64,000 nucleotides of DNA, taken from the NCBI GenBank assembly GCA_943736015.1, contig OX031072.1, forward strand, positions 7,653,501-7,717,500, given 5' to 3'. The notes under the pieces are model-generated. The model was not told the DNA's origin. It saw only the letters and a program-made list of their open reading frames with translations, and searched no databases. This DNA comes from Tridacna crocea. Taxonomy: Eukaryota > Mollusca > Bivalvia > Cardiida > Cardiidae. Every line of letters begins with the position of its first letter. Positions within the stretch are counted from its first letter, which is position 1. Both the position numbers and the translations under genes were made by a program. This document shows, piece by piece, positions 42,501 to 46,027 of the stretch.

Positions 42501-45235
42501 TGTAAAGAGTTAAAACTTGGGATTGTTTGGTAAAGGATGAACCAAACTAATGAAGAACATTTTCTTATTTTTCTTCAGACAATCCTCCAATGCACATGTT
42601 GTTGCCATACCAAGCACCTCAGCTTCAACACCGCCTGCTTCAACCTTCATACAGCAGCAGAGCCCAGCAGACATTCTGCGGCCAATGTCATCACTGCCTT
42701 TCACTACAGAGGCCATGCAGGTGTCCAGTTCAGATAGTGCTGAAGCCTTGAGTAGCAATAGTATCCCCCATGTTGTCAAGGAAGAGACCATAACTGACAA
42801 TGGCGATGTTTCCATAGATAACTCCATAGCAACGTAAGTCAAGAAGAAATGCCTGTGTAGAATGTGTGTTTGTAATGCAAGTTTTTGAAAGAAATTGATT
42901 TGATTTGTGTGTGTGGGGTCAAGCACTGCTTTCAACATTATTTTAAGTTATTTGTTGCACCCATTTCACCCTTCCATGCTAGTTAGGAGTTAACCCATTA
43001 TCACACAATGCATACTTTTGACGACCCTGAAAAAGAAGCCTGTAGAAAACATTTTGGGAAAAGGAGAAAATGCTTACCAGCATTTTTCTCCTTTTCCCAC
43101 AATGTTTTCTACCCTTCACAAAACAAATTTCAAATTTCCAGTCTTTTTATTTTGTTTTCTGCAAACGCTTTCAATTTGGAGAAGCCTAAAATATTGTTGT
43201 TTGGTAATGAGTTAATATTTCAGTTGCTTGCTCAATATTTTTCCTAAGCCCTTGGCTGTTTTCCACAAAACAATTGGTCAAATGTCAATTAGCGGTGTAA
43301 GATGAATGAATATTGTTTCCTTGACTTTCATCAATCCTCGCACAGATACTGGCCAAACTTGGGGTTCGAACCTAGGACACCTTAATCTCAACTGCTGCAT
43401 GCTAAAGATTTCTAGCATTATATCAGAGCTTTGCAAACTAATTTGAAAATTATAGACTGCTATCACAGATTATTATAACTTCATATTGCATGACATTTTT
43501 ATTTTTGGCTCATTTAATTTGAAAGAACTTGCAGGTGCCTGCTTCAGTGTGACTCGAAGGATGGAAATTGTCTTTGATAGGGACGAAATTATCATGGAAA
43601 AGGTAGAAAATGCAGGTTACCTGTATTTATATCCCCGCAAAACGAATGTTTTTGGAGGTATACTGGAATCAGCCTGTTTGTCCATCTGTCTGTCCATTTG
43701 TCTGTTTGTCCATCTGTGTACAAATAATTCCTGTCAGAGCGCTGGTTGGGACATTAAGTCACATTCAGTGACAGCTCTAGTTTATCCTTTTTCCACATTA
43801 TTTAAAATTGTAACTCATTAACAGAAAAATTTTAGACATTTTCCATTCAAAGATGACCGACCAACTCTGGCTCAAATGACTTGGTATTTCTTTAAAAAGT
43901 TACAAACATTATGGAAAGGAGAAAATGATAGTTACCAGGGTTTTCTCTTTTCCATAATAGTTTCCAAATCCCTGTCCTTTAGGAGTGTTAAAACACAGGA
44001 TTGTTTGGTAATGGGTACTCAATTATGGGTTTAGGGATAGAATAAAAGAAATTTTTATTTCTTTGTATTCTTCATGATCTTTTTATCTGTATTTGATTTT
44101 CATTTGCCTTTTCCCGCAGTGTTTTCAATGGCTTTTTCAGGGTCATTAGAACTTTGCATTGTCTGGTTTAGTGTTAAAGAAAAAAACATGGTTTTTTTTT
44201 CAGATGGTTGTCAATGTTAGGGTTTGATGCTTACATAGATTTGTTCCACGAGTTGAATCTGTTCAGTATGAACCAGCTGGAGGATTTTACCTTGAAGGTG
44301 AGTAGTGCTTAGTTCTTGTATACTGAGGATTTTACCTTGAAGGTGAGTAGTACTTCGTTCTTGTATACTGAGGATTTTGCATTGAAGGTGAGTAGTACTT
44401 TGTTCTTGTATGCTGAGGATTTTACCTTGAAGGTGTCTAGTAGTTGATACTTGTATGCTGGGGATTTTGCCTTGAAGGTGTCTAGTAGTTGATACTTGTA
44501 TGCTGGGGATTGTGCCTTGAAGGTGTCTAGTAGTTGATACTTGTATGCTGGGGATTGTGCCTTAAAGGTGTCTAGTAGTTGATACTTGTATGCTGGGGAT
44601 TGTGCCTTGAAGGTGTCTATTACTTTATCTTGTATGCTGGGGATTGTGCCTTGAATTTGAGTGGTATTTAATACTTGTATGCTGAGGATTTTACCCTGAA
44701 GTTGAGTAGCAAATAATACTTGTTTAGCAGTTAATACAACTGATTTTTTTTATAATATATCTCTTTCAATGATGAATCACTAGTAGAAATTCAGAGTATG
44801 GAAATCAGGTTTTTGAAGTCGGCACTTGGAAAATATTGCAAGTGGAAGACAATGATAAAATGGACCGGTTCTAAATTTTGTCAAGAGTAAAAAAAAAAAA
44901 GCATGTAACTGTTTAAACGGTAACTGAAAGCTATCAACAAAATGTTTTTATTGCTATTTTGCAAGGATCTGGAGAAGATGAAAATCGGTCTTGCTCACAG
45001 AAATAAAATCTGGAAATCCCTAATCGAATACAGGACTGAAGGCTTTCTGACCGTGAGTCTCGGATCCCAGACAGAATCACAGAAAAGCACATCAAGCACA
45101 TCAACGATCAGTATTGCCTCACAGAACAGCTCATTTAATCCAGGGTTTTACGAGGTGACACGTTACACCTTCAAACATACCATTTCAGTGAGTGAGGAAA
45201 AGGCTAAAGTTCCGAAAGTTGAGGAGACTTCTTAA
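11229..45235 (+). CDS. TP63/TP73-like: p63/p73-like transcription factor, long SAM-containing isoform (13 coding exons, spliced)
   Basis: Joining 13 exons, each with AG acceptor and GT donor and agreeing phases, gives 598 residues with one start and one stop. Domains: transactivation motif FEYIWNQL at residues 14-21 (the F-x-x-I-W-x-x-L type that binds MDM2 in vertebrates); proline/serine-rich linker 68-123; DNA-binding domain about 124-310 with zinc ligands C201, H204, C262 and C266, and contact arginines R272 and R296 (human p53 R248 and R273); nuclear-localisation run KKRK at 340-343; tetramerisation domain about 348-392; SAM domain about 479-545. Family knowledge: a tetrameric sequence-specific activator controlling cell-cycle arrest, apoptosis and germline integrity. 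The SAM domain and the sequence place it with p63/p73. The gene spans 34 kb and its introns are full of mobile elements. Exon 1 has a 5' acceptor, so an untranslated exon must lie upstream. Confidence 0.96.
11440..11609. mobile_element. Left-left foldback copy of subfamily A
   Basis: Both sides of the hairpin carry the left-end module: GATGACCCTGAGGAAGAAGCC before it, and its inverse (GGCTCCTTTCTCAGGGTCAT) after it. The element is therefore a palindrome over most of its length. Confidence 0.72.
11822..12029 (+). mobile_element. Subfamily C hairpin element nested in subfamily A end
   Basis: CCCCATAAGGCATTTCTATGG start and GAGTAAAGGGTTAA end. It is preceded by an extra TTAACTCTTTACC and followed by ACAAAATTTTAGGCTTG, the two sides of a disrupted A element that continues to 12235. 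Confidence 0.85.
12306..12423 (+). CDS. TP63/TP73-like: p53-family coding exon 2
   Basis: Acceptor TTTTCAG ends at 12305; donor GTAAGTC at 12424. GA from exon 1 plus T gives Asp28. The exon encodes an acidic N-terminal stretch (residues 28-67) containing [10 protein letters not shown] and ends in phase 0. A hairpin element begins about 20 bp beyond its donor. Confidence 0.93.
12443..12661 (-). mobile_element. Subfamily A copy just inside intron 2
   Basis: Starts about 20 bp after the exon 2 donor. GCTTTACCAAACAACAAAAATT to GTAACGGGTTAA; hairpin decayed. Confidence 0.78.
12658..12881 (-). mobile_element. Subfamily A hairpin element
   Basis: Shares TTAA with its neighbour; 67-nt core with GCTTGTTACCAGC centre, otherwise perfect arms. 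Confidence 0.87.
12913..13133 (-). mobile_element. Decayed subfamily A copy
   Basis: TTAACTCCTTCAAAGGC; hairpin has lost part of the left arm. Confidence 0.7.
13192..13644 (+). mobile_element. Subfamily A copy containing a second full copy
   Basis: Outer element: left half and hairpin 13192-13343, right end 13574-13644. A complete inner copy lies between. Both are in the same orientation. Confidence 0.88.
13344..13573 (+). mobile_element. Inner nested subfamily A copy with TTAA duplication
   Basis: Begins TTAACCCTTTACCAAACAATC and ends AAAGAGTTAA, with TTAA on each side and the outer element resuming directly after. Direct evidence for TTAA target duplication. Confidence 0.9.
13645..14095. 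other. Intron 2 stretch without clear repeat
   Basis: Contains half of a GATC-type palindrome (CAGACTGCAAAATCTGATC, about 13905-13930) and no coding signal. Confidence 0.4.
14096..14325 (-). mobile_element. Subfamily B hairpin element
   Basis: TTAA to TTAA, ends CCCTTTCCCAAACGAC and TTTGGGAAAGGA; hairpin GAAATTGCTCGTTATGAGC with a few mismatches on the outer right arm. Confidence 0.85.
14615..14880 (-). mobile_element. Subfamily A copy with a duplicated hairpin arm
   Basis: After the normal hairpin the segment GTTACCAGCATTTTCTCC appears again (about 14800), followed by the end module. A half copy with two tandem GGAGAAAATGC arms follows at 14878-14955. Confidence 0.72.
15055..15117. repeat. 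Small GATC-type palindrome
   Basis: TAGATCAAAGATCAGGCTGC pairs with GCAGCCTGATCTTAATCCA around a short loop: an imperfect inverted repeat of about 20-bp arms. Confidence 0.7.
15148..15375 (-). mobile_element. Subfamily A hairpin element
   Basis: 228 bp, TTAACTCATTACCAAACGAC to GTGTGGTAATGGGTTAA; core nearly perfect. Confidence 0.9.
15520..15744 (-). mobile_element. Subfamily C hairpin element nested in subfamily A copy
   Basis: Flanked by TTAA on both sides, inside an A copy (left part from about 15492, right part to about 15830). Hairpin GAAATTACTCGTCACGAGTAATTTC: the change from GCTCG to ACTCG is matched on the other arm. Confidence 0.87.
15992..16211 (+). mobile_element. Subfamily A hairpin element
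   Basis: TTAACCACACAATCC; hairpin shortened (GAATACTGGTAACC); chained by its TTAA to the next copy. Confidence 0.77.
16208..16420 (+). mobile_element. Subfamily A copy
   Basis: TTAACCCTTTACCACGTAATGCC; right end decayed beyond the GTCGTCTGCAAATGC module. Confidence 0.77.
16541..16645 (+). repeat. ATACCCC-type mollusc repeat, short copy
   Basis: TATACCCCCCACAACGAAGC, GGGGGTATTCTGGAATTGC, CTGTCTGTCC and a TGATAGCTCTGG tail match the copies at 25904 and 43628. Confidence 0.65.
17040..17244 (+). repeat. TRIM 5' LTR with pol III-like boxes
   Basis: A-box TGGCTCAGTGG (17124-17134) fits TRGYNNARNGG exactly; B-box GTTCGAATC (17168-17176) lies 33 bp on, the spacing of a tRNA gene. Stems are too degraded for a functional tRNA. 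Confidence 0.85.
17362..17566 (+). repeat. TRIM 3' LTR
   Basis: Same length as the 5' copy, with the A-box at 17446-17456 and B-box at 17490-17498. Immediately preceded by the purine-rich tract. Confidence 0.88.
17747..18990. other. Intron 2 AT-rich stretch
   Basis: 1.2 kb with long A and T runs and a G10 run at about 18711-18720. No gene and no family recurring in the window. Confidence 0.45.
19187..19395 (+). mobile_element. Decayed subfamily A copy
   Basis: TTAACCATTCCAAAATCCC, AACCTGAGAAAGG; hairpin badly mismatched. Confidence 0.65.
19922..20146 (-). mobile_element. Hairpin element with mixed A and B features
   Basis: CCTTTTCCCAAACGAC and GACTCGTAAAAACCAGGGA are B-like ends, while the hairpin is A-type (GCTGGTAACCAGC). 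Confidence 0.82.
20441..20668 (-). mobile_element. Subfamily A hairpin element
   Basis: TTAACTCTTTACCATAAAGC to GTGTGGTAATGAGTTA; hairpin GCTGGATACTAGT. Confidence 0.82.
20788..20972 (-). mobile_element. Subfamily A copy, left-truncated
   Basis: Good hairpin and GGGAAGGGGTTAA end; the start is replaced by another partial copy (20669-20790). Confidence 0.72.
20973..22180. other. Intron 2 stretch with one small palindrome
   Basis: A GATC-type palindrome lies at about 21197-21243 (GTAGATCAAAGAG and TCTGATCTTGATCTAC). The rest shows only faint hairpin-element traces (21930-22112). Confidence 0.45.
22181..22860 (-). mobile_element. Two heavily decayed hairpin-element copies
   Basis: Modules ATAAGCATTTACAG and GCTTGTTACCAGC (22181-22405), then GAAATCATCTGCAGACGAC without a hairpin and a TTTGGGAAAGGGTTAG end (22677-22860). 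Confidence 0.5.
22861..23520. other. Intron 2 stretch, nothing recognised
   Basis: No coding signal and no recurring repeat found. Confidence 0.4.
23551..23725 (+). mobile_element. Decayed subfamily A copy
   Basis: CTGTTACTGCATGATACTG, hairpin half lost, ends GTGTGGTTAAGGGTTAA. Confidence 0.6.
23722..23888 (-). mobile_element. Shortened subfamily A copy
   Basis: Left hairpin arm deleted (GTGAAAATGCTGGTCACCAGC); ends GGTAAACCGTTAA. Confidence 0.65.
24381..24609 (+). mobile_element. Subfamily A hairpin element, near identical to 24937 copy
   Basis: 229 bp with TTAA at both ends and a perfect 67-nt core. Few differences from the copy 330 bp downstream, so both are young. Confidence 0.92.
24678..24880 (+). 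mobile_element. Older subfamily A copy between two young ones
   Basis: Begins TTAACCCATGACAGGGCAATC; hairpin arms are mismatched and part of the right half is lost. Confidence 0.75.
24937..25165 (+). mobile_element. Reference copy, subfamily A TTAA-hairpin element
   Basis: 229 bp from TTAA to TTAA. End sequences CCCATTACCACACAATCCC and its looser counterpart TTTGGTAATGGG form the terminal inverted repeat. The centre is a 67-nt palindrome from GAAAACATTGTGGG through GCTGGTAACCAGC to CCCACAATGTTTTC: 33-bp arms around one unpaired A. Left flank of the core: CCCTGAGAAAGAAGCC. Right flank: TTTTGTCGTCTGCAAATGC and ATTTGGACCAG. No coding capacity. TTAA target and CCC-starting ends are typical of piggyBac-type elements; the mobilising enzyme is inferred, not seen. 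Confidence 0.92.
25162..25378. mobile_element. Right-right foldback copy of subfamily A
   Basis: Shares its TTAA with the preceding copy. Left side has the GTCCAAATTGAAAG right-end module reversed; the other side also carries right-type sequence (CAAAACAAAAATC, TTTGAG). It therefore looks like two right halves around one hairpin. Confidence 0.6.
25376..25555 (+). mobile_element. Subfamily B hairpin element, 3' truncated, next to exon 3
   Basis: TTAACTCTTTCCCAAACAAGCCC start, then the ACGTGTCTGCAGTACAAGTC module peculiar to B and a slightly damaged hairpin (GAAATTGATCATAACG). It fades out about 28 bp before the exon 3 acceptor. Confidence 0.75.
25583..25681 (+). CDS. TP63/TP73-like: p53-family coding exon 3
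   Basis: 99 nt, phase 0 to phase 0, encoding residues 68-100, a Ser/Thr/Gln-rich linker. Acceptor TATTTCAG before 25583, donor GTAAGT at 25682. Intron 2 before it is over 13 kb and could hold an internal promoter for a shorter N-terminal form. Confidence 0.92.
25904..26205 (+). repeat. ATACCCC-type mollusc repeat
   Basis: TATACCCCTGAAAAACGAATG, GGGGGTATACTGGAATC, repeated CTGTCTGTCC, and a GACATTCAGTGACAGTTCTGG tail shared with the 43628 copy. Confidence 0.75.
26353..26576 (-). mobile_element. Subfamily A copy with perfect hairpin and decayed ends
   Basis: The 67-nt core (about 26426-26494) is intact with GCTGGTGACCAGC, whereas the flanks have drifted strongly. Confidence 0.75.
26868..27085 (-). 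mobile_element. Decayed subfamily A copy before exon 4
   Basis: CCCTTCGCTACATGGC start, GGAGAACATAGTGGG hairpin remnants. Confidence 0.6.
27280..27350 (+). CDS. TP63/TP73-like: p53-family coding exon 4
   Basis: 71 nt encoding residues 101-123 plus two bases of Asn124. A proline-rich stretch ([10 protein letters not shown]) just before the DNA-binding domain, as in p63/p73. Acceptor TTTGCAG, donor GTAAGTAG. Confidence 0.92.
27351..30126. other. Intron 4: decayed hairpin elements
   Basis: Traces of at least eight old copies (for example near 27395-27600, 27690-27800, 28250-28525, 28530-28720, 28770-28930, 29365-29460 and 29870-30010). None keeps both ends and a clean core. Confidence 0.55.
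30127..30205 (+). CDS. TP63/TP73-like: p53-family coding exon 5 (start of DNA-binding domain)
   Basis: 79 nt encoding residues 124-150, including [11 protein letters not shown] and STTWT, the first strands of the p53 DNA-binding fold. Acceptor TTACAG; donor GTAAGT at 30206, so the exon ends in phase 0 after ACA. Confidence 0.95.
30424..30690. mobile_element. Long-TIR palindromic DNA element in intron 5
   Basis: TATGGAGTGCAACACGCG and its inverse bound a 267-bp element; inverted repeats extend about 60 bp (GCATTCGGACATTTGCG, AAAGTGTCGTC). The inner part contains two smaller palindromes built on GGATTAGCCTGCGCAG. I associate this family with heterodont bivalve genomes from memory. Flanking TA suggests a TA-type target. 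Confidence 0.82.
30700..30740 (-). repeat. Fragment of a bivalve repeat
   Basis: The reverse strand reads GCCATGCTGTGGCAAAAGG, matching 48806-48825 and, less well, 40585-40610. Confidence 0.5.
30787..31012 (-). mobile_element. Subfamily A copy in intron 5
   Basis: CTATACCAAACCTC, hairpin with a G-run and GCTGTTCACC centre, end GTGTGGTAAAGGGTAA. Confidence 0.75.
31095..31278 (+). CDS. TP63/TP73-like: p53-family coding exon 6 (DNA-binding domain)
   Basis: 184 nt encoding residues 151-211: [12 protein letters not shown], the conserved CPVRFK block and the zinc-binding RCPNH (C201, H204). Acceptor TTTTTCAG, donor GTAAGC. Ends in phase 1. Confidence 0.97.
31485..31665 (+). mobile_element. Decayed subfamily A copy next to exon 7
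   Basis: ACCACACAATCTCAAC to GTTTGGTAAAAGG; ends 24 bp before the exon 7 acceptor and may supply part of its pyrimidine tract region. Confidence 0.7.
31689..31905 (+). CDS. TP63/TP73-like: p53-family coding exon 7 (DNA-binding domain)
   Basis: 217 nt encoding residues 212-283. Contains HLVRCEH, the zinc ligands C262 and C266 in FMCLGSC and the signature GGPNRRP, whose R272 equals human p53 R248. Acceptor TATTTCAG; donor GTAAGT leaves GA of Asp284. A decayed hairpin element ends about 25 bp before the acceptor. Confidence 0.98.
31947..32059. repeat. Inverted repeat in intron 7
   Basis: Arms of about 52 bp (CACTAATGTTCAGTATTTC, GTTATTGCCTTTTT and their inverse) with a very short loop near 32001, just 42 bp after exon 7. 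Unrelated to the TTAA family. Confidence 0.75.
32125..32220 (-). repeat. SINE central-domain fragment
   Basis: The reverse strand contains GGAAAGCAGCCAGTGGC, as in the 60148-60310 fragment, and matches the body of the 48874 SINE. Confidence 0.6.
32270..32650 (-). mobile_element. Subfamily A copy interrupted by another (32369-32563)
   Basis: Outer copy: GTACTAAAGGGCAAAATTTTG left of the insert, hairpin remnant and TGTGTGGTTATTG right. Inner copy begins TTAACTCTTTACCACGC and ends GGTAAAGAGCTAA, with half its hairpin deleted. Confidence 0.68.
32916..33028 (+). CDS. TP63/TP73-like: p53-family coding exon 8 (DNA-binding domain end)
   Basis: 113 nt encoding residues 285-321. [17 protein letters not shown] is the loop-sheet-helix; R296 equals human R273. 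Acceptor TTTCACAG, donor GTAAGA. A 229-bp hairpin element starts 26 bp downstream. Confidence 0.98.
33055..33283 (-). mobile_element. Subfamily A hairpin element, full length, intron 8
   Basis: 229 bp from TTAACTCTTCACC to GGAAAAGGGCTAA; starts 26 bp after the exon 8 donor. Confidence 0.88.
33503..33722 (-). mobile_element. Decayed subfamily A copy before exon 9
   Basis: Hairpin GGAGAAAATGCTGGCTACC; ends GATAAAGGGTTTT 24 bp before the acceptor. Confidence 0.72.
33746..33837 (+). CDS. TP63/TP73-like: p53-family coding exon 9 (nuclear localisation signal)
   Basis: 92 nt encoding residues 322-352, with the basic signal SKKRKLDDD and TYTLT at the start of the tetramerisation strand. Acceptor ATTTGTAG, donor GTAAGT, ends in phase 0. 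A hairpin element ends about 24 bp before the acceptor. Confidence 0.95.
34070..34225 (+). repeat. Old tRNA-derived SINE in intron 9
   Basis: TTAGTGGTAAAGTG resembles an A-box and GGCTTGAATCCCGCC a B-box, 55-60 bp apart; the body continues with TTACTAAGTTTCATGTGGG. Confidence 0.55.
34466..34694 (+). mobile_element. Subfamily A hairpin element, intron 9
   Basis: CCCACTACCGCACAATCCC to GGTAATGAGTTAA; near-perfect core; ends 63 bp before exon 10. Confidence 0.87.
34758..34879 (+). CDS. TP63/TP73-like: p53-family coding exon 10 (tetramerisation domain)
   Basis: 122 nt encoding residues 353-392: [23 protein letters not shown], the strand-turn-helix tetramerisation motif, then a Gln/Lys-rich tail. 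The donor GTGAGT at 34880 follows CA. Read-through would give CAG then TGA at once, so intron retention would stop right after the tetramerisation domain. Confidence 0.95.
34880..36482. other. First part of intron 10, upstream of the alternative exon
   Basis: Mostly T-rich unique DNA with one subfamily C remnant. An 80-codon frame at 35140-35379 has no family resemblance. Confidence 0.45.
35390..35445. mobile_element. Subfamily C hairpin remnant in intron 10
   Basis: Only the stem survives: TTCACAAAAGGCAAAATTTC paired with GCAATTTTACCTTTTGCC. Confidence 0.55.
36483..36570 (+). CDS. TP53-like: Alternative terminal exon encoding basic p53-type tail
   Basis: Acceptor TGTATTTTACAG ends at 36482. 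In the phase left by exon 10 the exon reads 28 codons from TGG to CGC and stops at TGA (36568-36570). The peptide begins [10 protein letters not shown] and continues with lysine- and arginine-rich sequence ending IIRHR. It is not part of a hairpin element. It is mutually exclusive with the SAM-coding exons 11-13. Transcript evidence is not available here. Confidence 0.7.
36822..37035 (-). mobile_element. Subfamily A copy after the alternative exon
   Basis: GGAAGAAAAAGAGAAGGTTC hairpin arm and GGAGTAAAGAGTCAA end; old. Confidence 0.65.
37414..37642 (-). mobile_element. Subfamily A hairpin element, full length
   Basis: 229 bp, TTAACCCTTTACAGAACAACC to GGTAAAGGATTAA. Confidence 0.88.
38323..38555 (-). 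mobile_element. Subfamily A copy
   Basis: CAACCCTGTACCAGTTGAC to GTGTGGTAAAGGGTTAA; several hairpin mismatches. Older remnants lie at 37921-38290. Confidence 0.75.
38698..38920 (+). mobile_element. Subfamily A copy
   Basis: GTACCACACAATCCCGAG, hairpin with GAATACTGATGAC, right end TTGTGTTGTAAC chained to the next copy. Confidence 0.72.
38918..39145 (-). mobile_element. Subfamily A copy
   Basis: TAACTCTTTACTAAAC to GTGTGGCAAAGAGTTAA. Confidence 0.75.
39180..39406 (-). mobile_element. Subfamily A hairpin element
   Basis: TTAACTCTTTACCTAACAAC to GGTAAAGGGTTAA; core nearly perfect. Confidence 0.86.
39756..39964 (+). mobile_element. Subfamily A copy inserted in the hairpin of an older copy
   Basis: TTAACCCTTTATTACCC directly follows GCTGGTAACCAGG of an older half copy (about 39690-39755). 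Confidence 0.72.
40659..40885 (+). mobile_element. Subfamily B hairpin element
   Basis: TTAACCCTTTACCAAACAAGCCC, module ACGTGTCTCCAGTACAAGTC, hairpin with GCTCGTTACGAGC; the far end lost one A of TTAA. Confidence 0.87.
40886..41106 (+). mobile_element. Old subfamily A remnant
   Basis: GGTTACCAAACAATTC and a hairpin with AATGCTAATAACTAG (40965-41100). Confidence 0.5.
41107..41372. mobile_element. Right-right foldback copy
   Basis: GACTGGTCCAAATTGAAAGC on the left and its inverse equivalent (GCTTTGTATTTGATCCAGTC) on the right; the hairpin itself is mostly deleted. Confidence 0.65.
41590..41650 (+). repeat. Possible SINE tail fragment
   Basis: CTGCCATGATATGGCC and GGCCTTGAACTCC align loosely with the tail of the 48874 SINE (GCCATGATATGACC, GGCGTTAAACCCC). 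Confidence 0.4.
41773..42001 (+). mobile_element. Subfamily A hairpin element, full length
   Basis: 229 bp, TTAACCCATTACCACACAATC to GGTAATGAGTTAA; perfect inner stem. Confidence 0.9.
42280..42513 (+). mobile_element. Subfamily A copy before exon 11
   Basis: TTAACCCTTTATCAAACAATTC to GTAAAGAGTTAA, followed by a stray end piece (GGGATTGTTTGGTAAAGG) from another copy. Confidence 0.82.
42579..42833 (+). CDS. TP63/TP73-like: p53-family coding exon 11 (linker before SAM)
   Basis: 255 nt encoding residues 394-477. A low-complexity Ser/Thr/Pro/Gln-rich linker containing VVKEETITD, a possible sumoylation-type psi-K-x-E site. Acceptor TTCTTCAG, donor GTAAGTC; a hairpin element ends 65 bp upstream. 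Confidence 0.92.
42990..43215 (+). mobile_element. Subfamily A hairpin element, intron 11
   Basis: TTAACCCATTATCACACAATG to GGTAATGAGTTAA; three bases are lost at the hairpin tip (TGCTTACCAGCA). Confidence 0.86.
43320..43445 (-). repeat. Old tRNA-derived SINE head
   Basis: The reverse strand shows GGTTCGAACCCC (B-box) followed by AAGTTTGGCC; the A-box side is eroded. Confidence 0.55.
43628..43790 (+). repeat. ATACCCC-type repeat inside a hairpin-element remnant
   Basis: ATATCCCCGCAAAACGAATG, GGTATACTGGAATCAGCC, CTGTCTGTCC and GACATTAAGTCACATTCAGTG tail. Flanked by GAAAATGCAGGTTACCTG and CTTTTTCCACATT, the two hairpin arms of an older element. Confidence 0.72.
43805..44025 (-). mobile_element. 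Decayed subfamily A copy in intron 11
   Basis: AACTCATTAACAGAAAAATTTTAG to TTGTTTGGTAATGGGT; hairpin shortened. Confidence 0.62.
44204..44297 (+). CDS. TP63/TP73-like: p53-family coding exon 12 (SAM domain, first half)
   Basis: 94 nt encoding residues 479-509 ([19 protein letters not shown]), helices 1-2 of the SAM domain. Donor GTGAGTAG at 44298. The last 19 nt of this exon and its donor are repeated in tandem through the next 400 bp of intron. Confidence 0.94.
44279..44722 (+). repeat. 45-bp minisatellite derived from exon 12 end plus splice donor
   Basis: About ten units of about 45 bp. The first unit is the 3' end of exon 12 with its donor (GAGGATTTTACCTTGAAG|GTGAGTAG). Units 2 and 3 keep the GTGAGTAG donor almost intact, later ones drift to GTGTCTAG, and the last two change further. 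The unit length is a multiple of three, but the first intronic unit brings an in-frame TAG. Confidence 0.93.
44966..45235 (+). CDS. TP63/TP73-like: p53-family coding exon 13 (SAM end and C-terminus)
   Basis: 270 nt ending at TAA (45233-45235), encoding residues 510-598. [19 protein letters not shown] completes the SAM helices, followed by a Ser/Thr-rich stretch and a charged C-terminus. Acceptor TTTTGCAAG. No canonical AATAAA lies close behind the stop; an ATTAAA variant is at 45406-45411. Confidence 0.93.
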   Translation, partial: DLEKMKIGLAHRNKIWKSLIEYRTEGFLTVSLGSQTESQKSTSSTSTISIASQNSSFNPGFYEVTRYTFKHTISVSEEKAKVPKVEETS

Positions 45236-45812
45236 AAGTAGCTTTTTATATGAATTACTCTGTTCAATAATGTGACTGGCTGCATTTCATTTAGAAATGA
45301 ACTCAAGATAGGTTTTGAGAAAATTGCGGCAACGAGGTGATTGCTCAGATAGCAGCATTTGCACTATCTGCTGCAGTTTTTCTTCTTTGAACATTGAACA
45401 TCCAGATTAAACCAGTCTAGGTCTTCATCTTTTGTCCAGTTTGTTTTTATGTAGAAAATGTCTACATAAATTTCTAATTTAAAAGCATTTGAAGATGACA
45501 CTATTGGCTGGGCTGTTGATTGTAACTCTTCATCAAACGATAAAGTTTTAGGCTTGTCCAAACTTTAAGCATTTACAGTCAACAAAACAAATGTAGCTGA
45601 AAAGAATATATCCCACTTTTGTTAGCTATGGAAGGACCAGCTGGTGCAGTATACTTGAAGATGATGTCTGCTTTTGGCAAAATATGATTGTATTGTGCAA
45701 TTTTTTATTGAATGATTGTTTTTGTTTAGTTGATAGACTTTTTGGTTGACAAAAATAAGTTCCTGTTGTGGATGATTTCAAAGCCATACAAAGTTTGCCC
45801 ATTGAGGTCTAA

Positions 45813-46027
45813 CCTTTTTCCACACAGACCTTACTTAAAAAACCCTGAAAAAGAATGGTTTTAAAACATTGTGGGAGAAATAAAAGGAGAAAATGATGGT
45901 TACCAGCATTTTCTCCTTTTCCGACAATATTCCTACCATGTTAAACACACGTTCTTTCATTTTAGTCTTCCTGAAGTTGATGTCTGAATTTGGACAAGTC
46001 TACATATTTTTGTTTGCTCTAGAGTTA
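45813..46027 (+). mobile_element. Subfamily A copy downstream of the p53-family gene
   Basis: ACCTTTTTCCACACAGACC to CTCTAGAGTTAA; hairpin with an inserted AAATA. Confidence 0.7.

Noticed and set aside
42510-42938. Reverse-strand 142-codon open frame
   Set aside because: It is the antisense shadow of coding exon 11 of the p53-family gene.
44279-44722. CRISPR-like or regulatory array
   Set aside because: Units are contiguous without spacers and clearly derive from the adjacent exon end; the window is eukaryotic.
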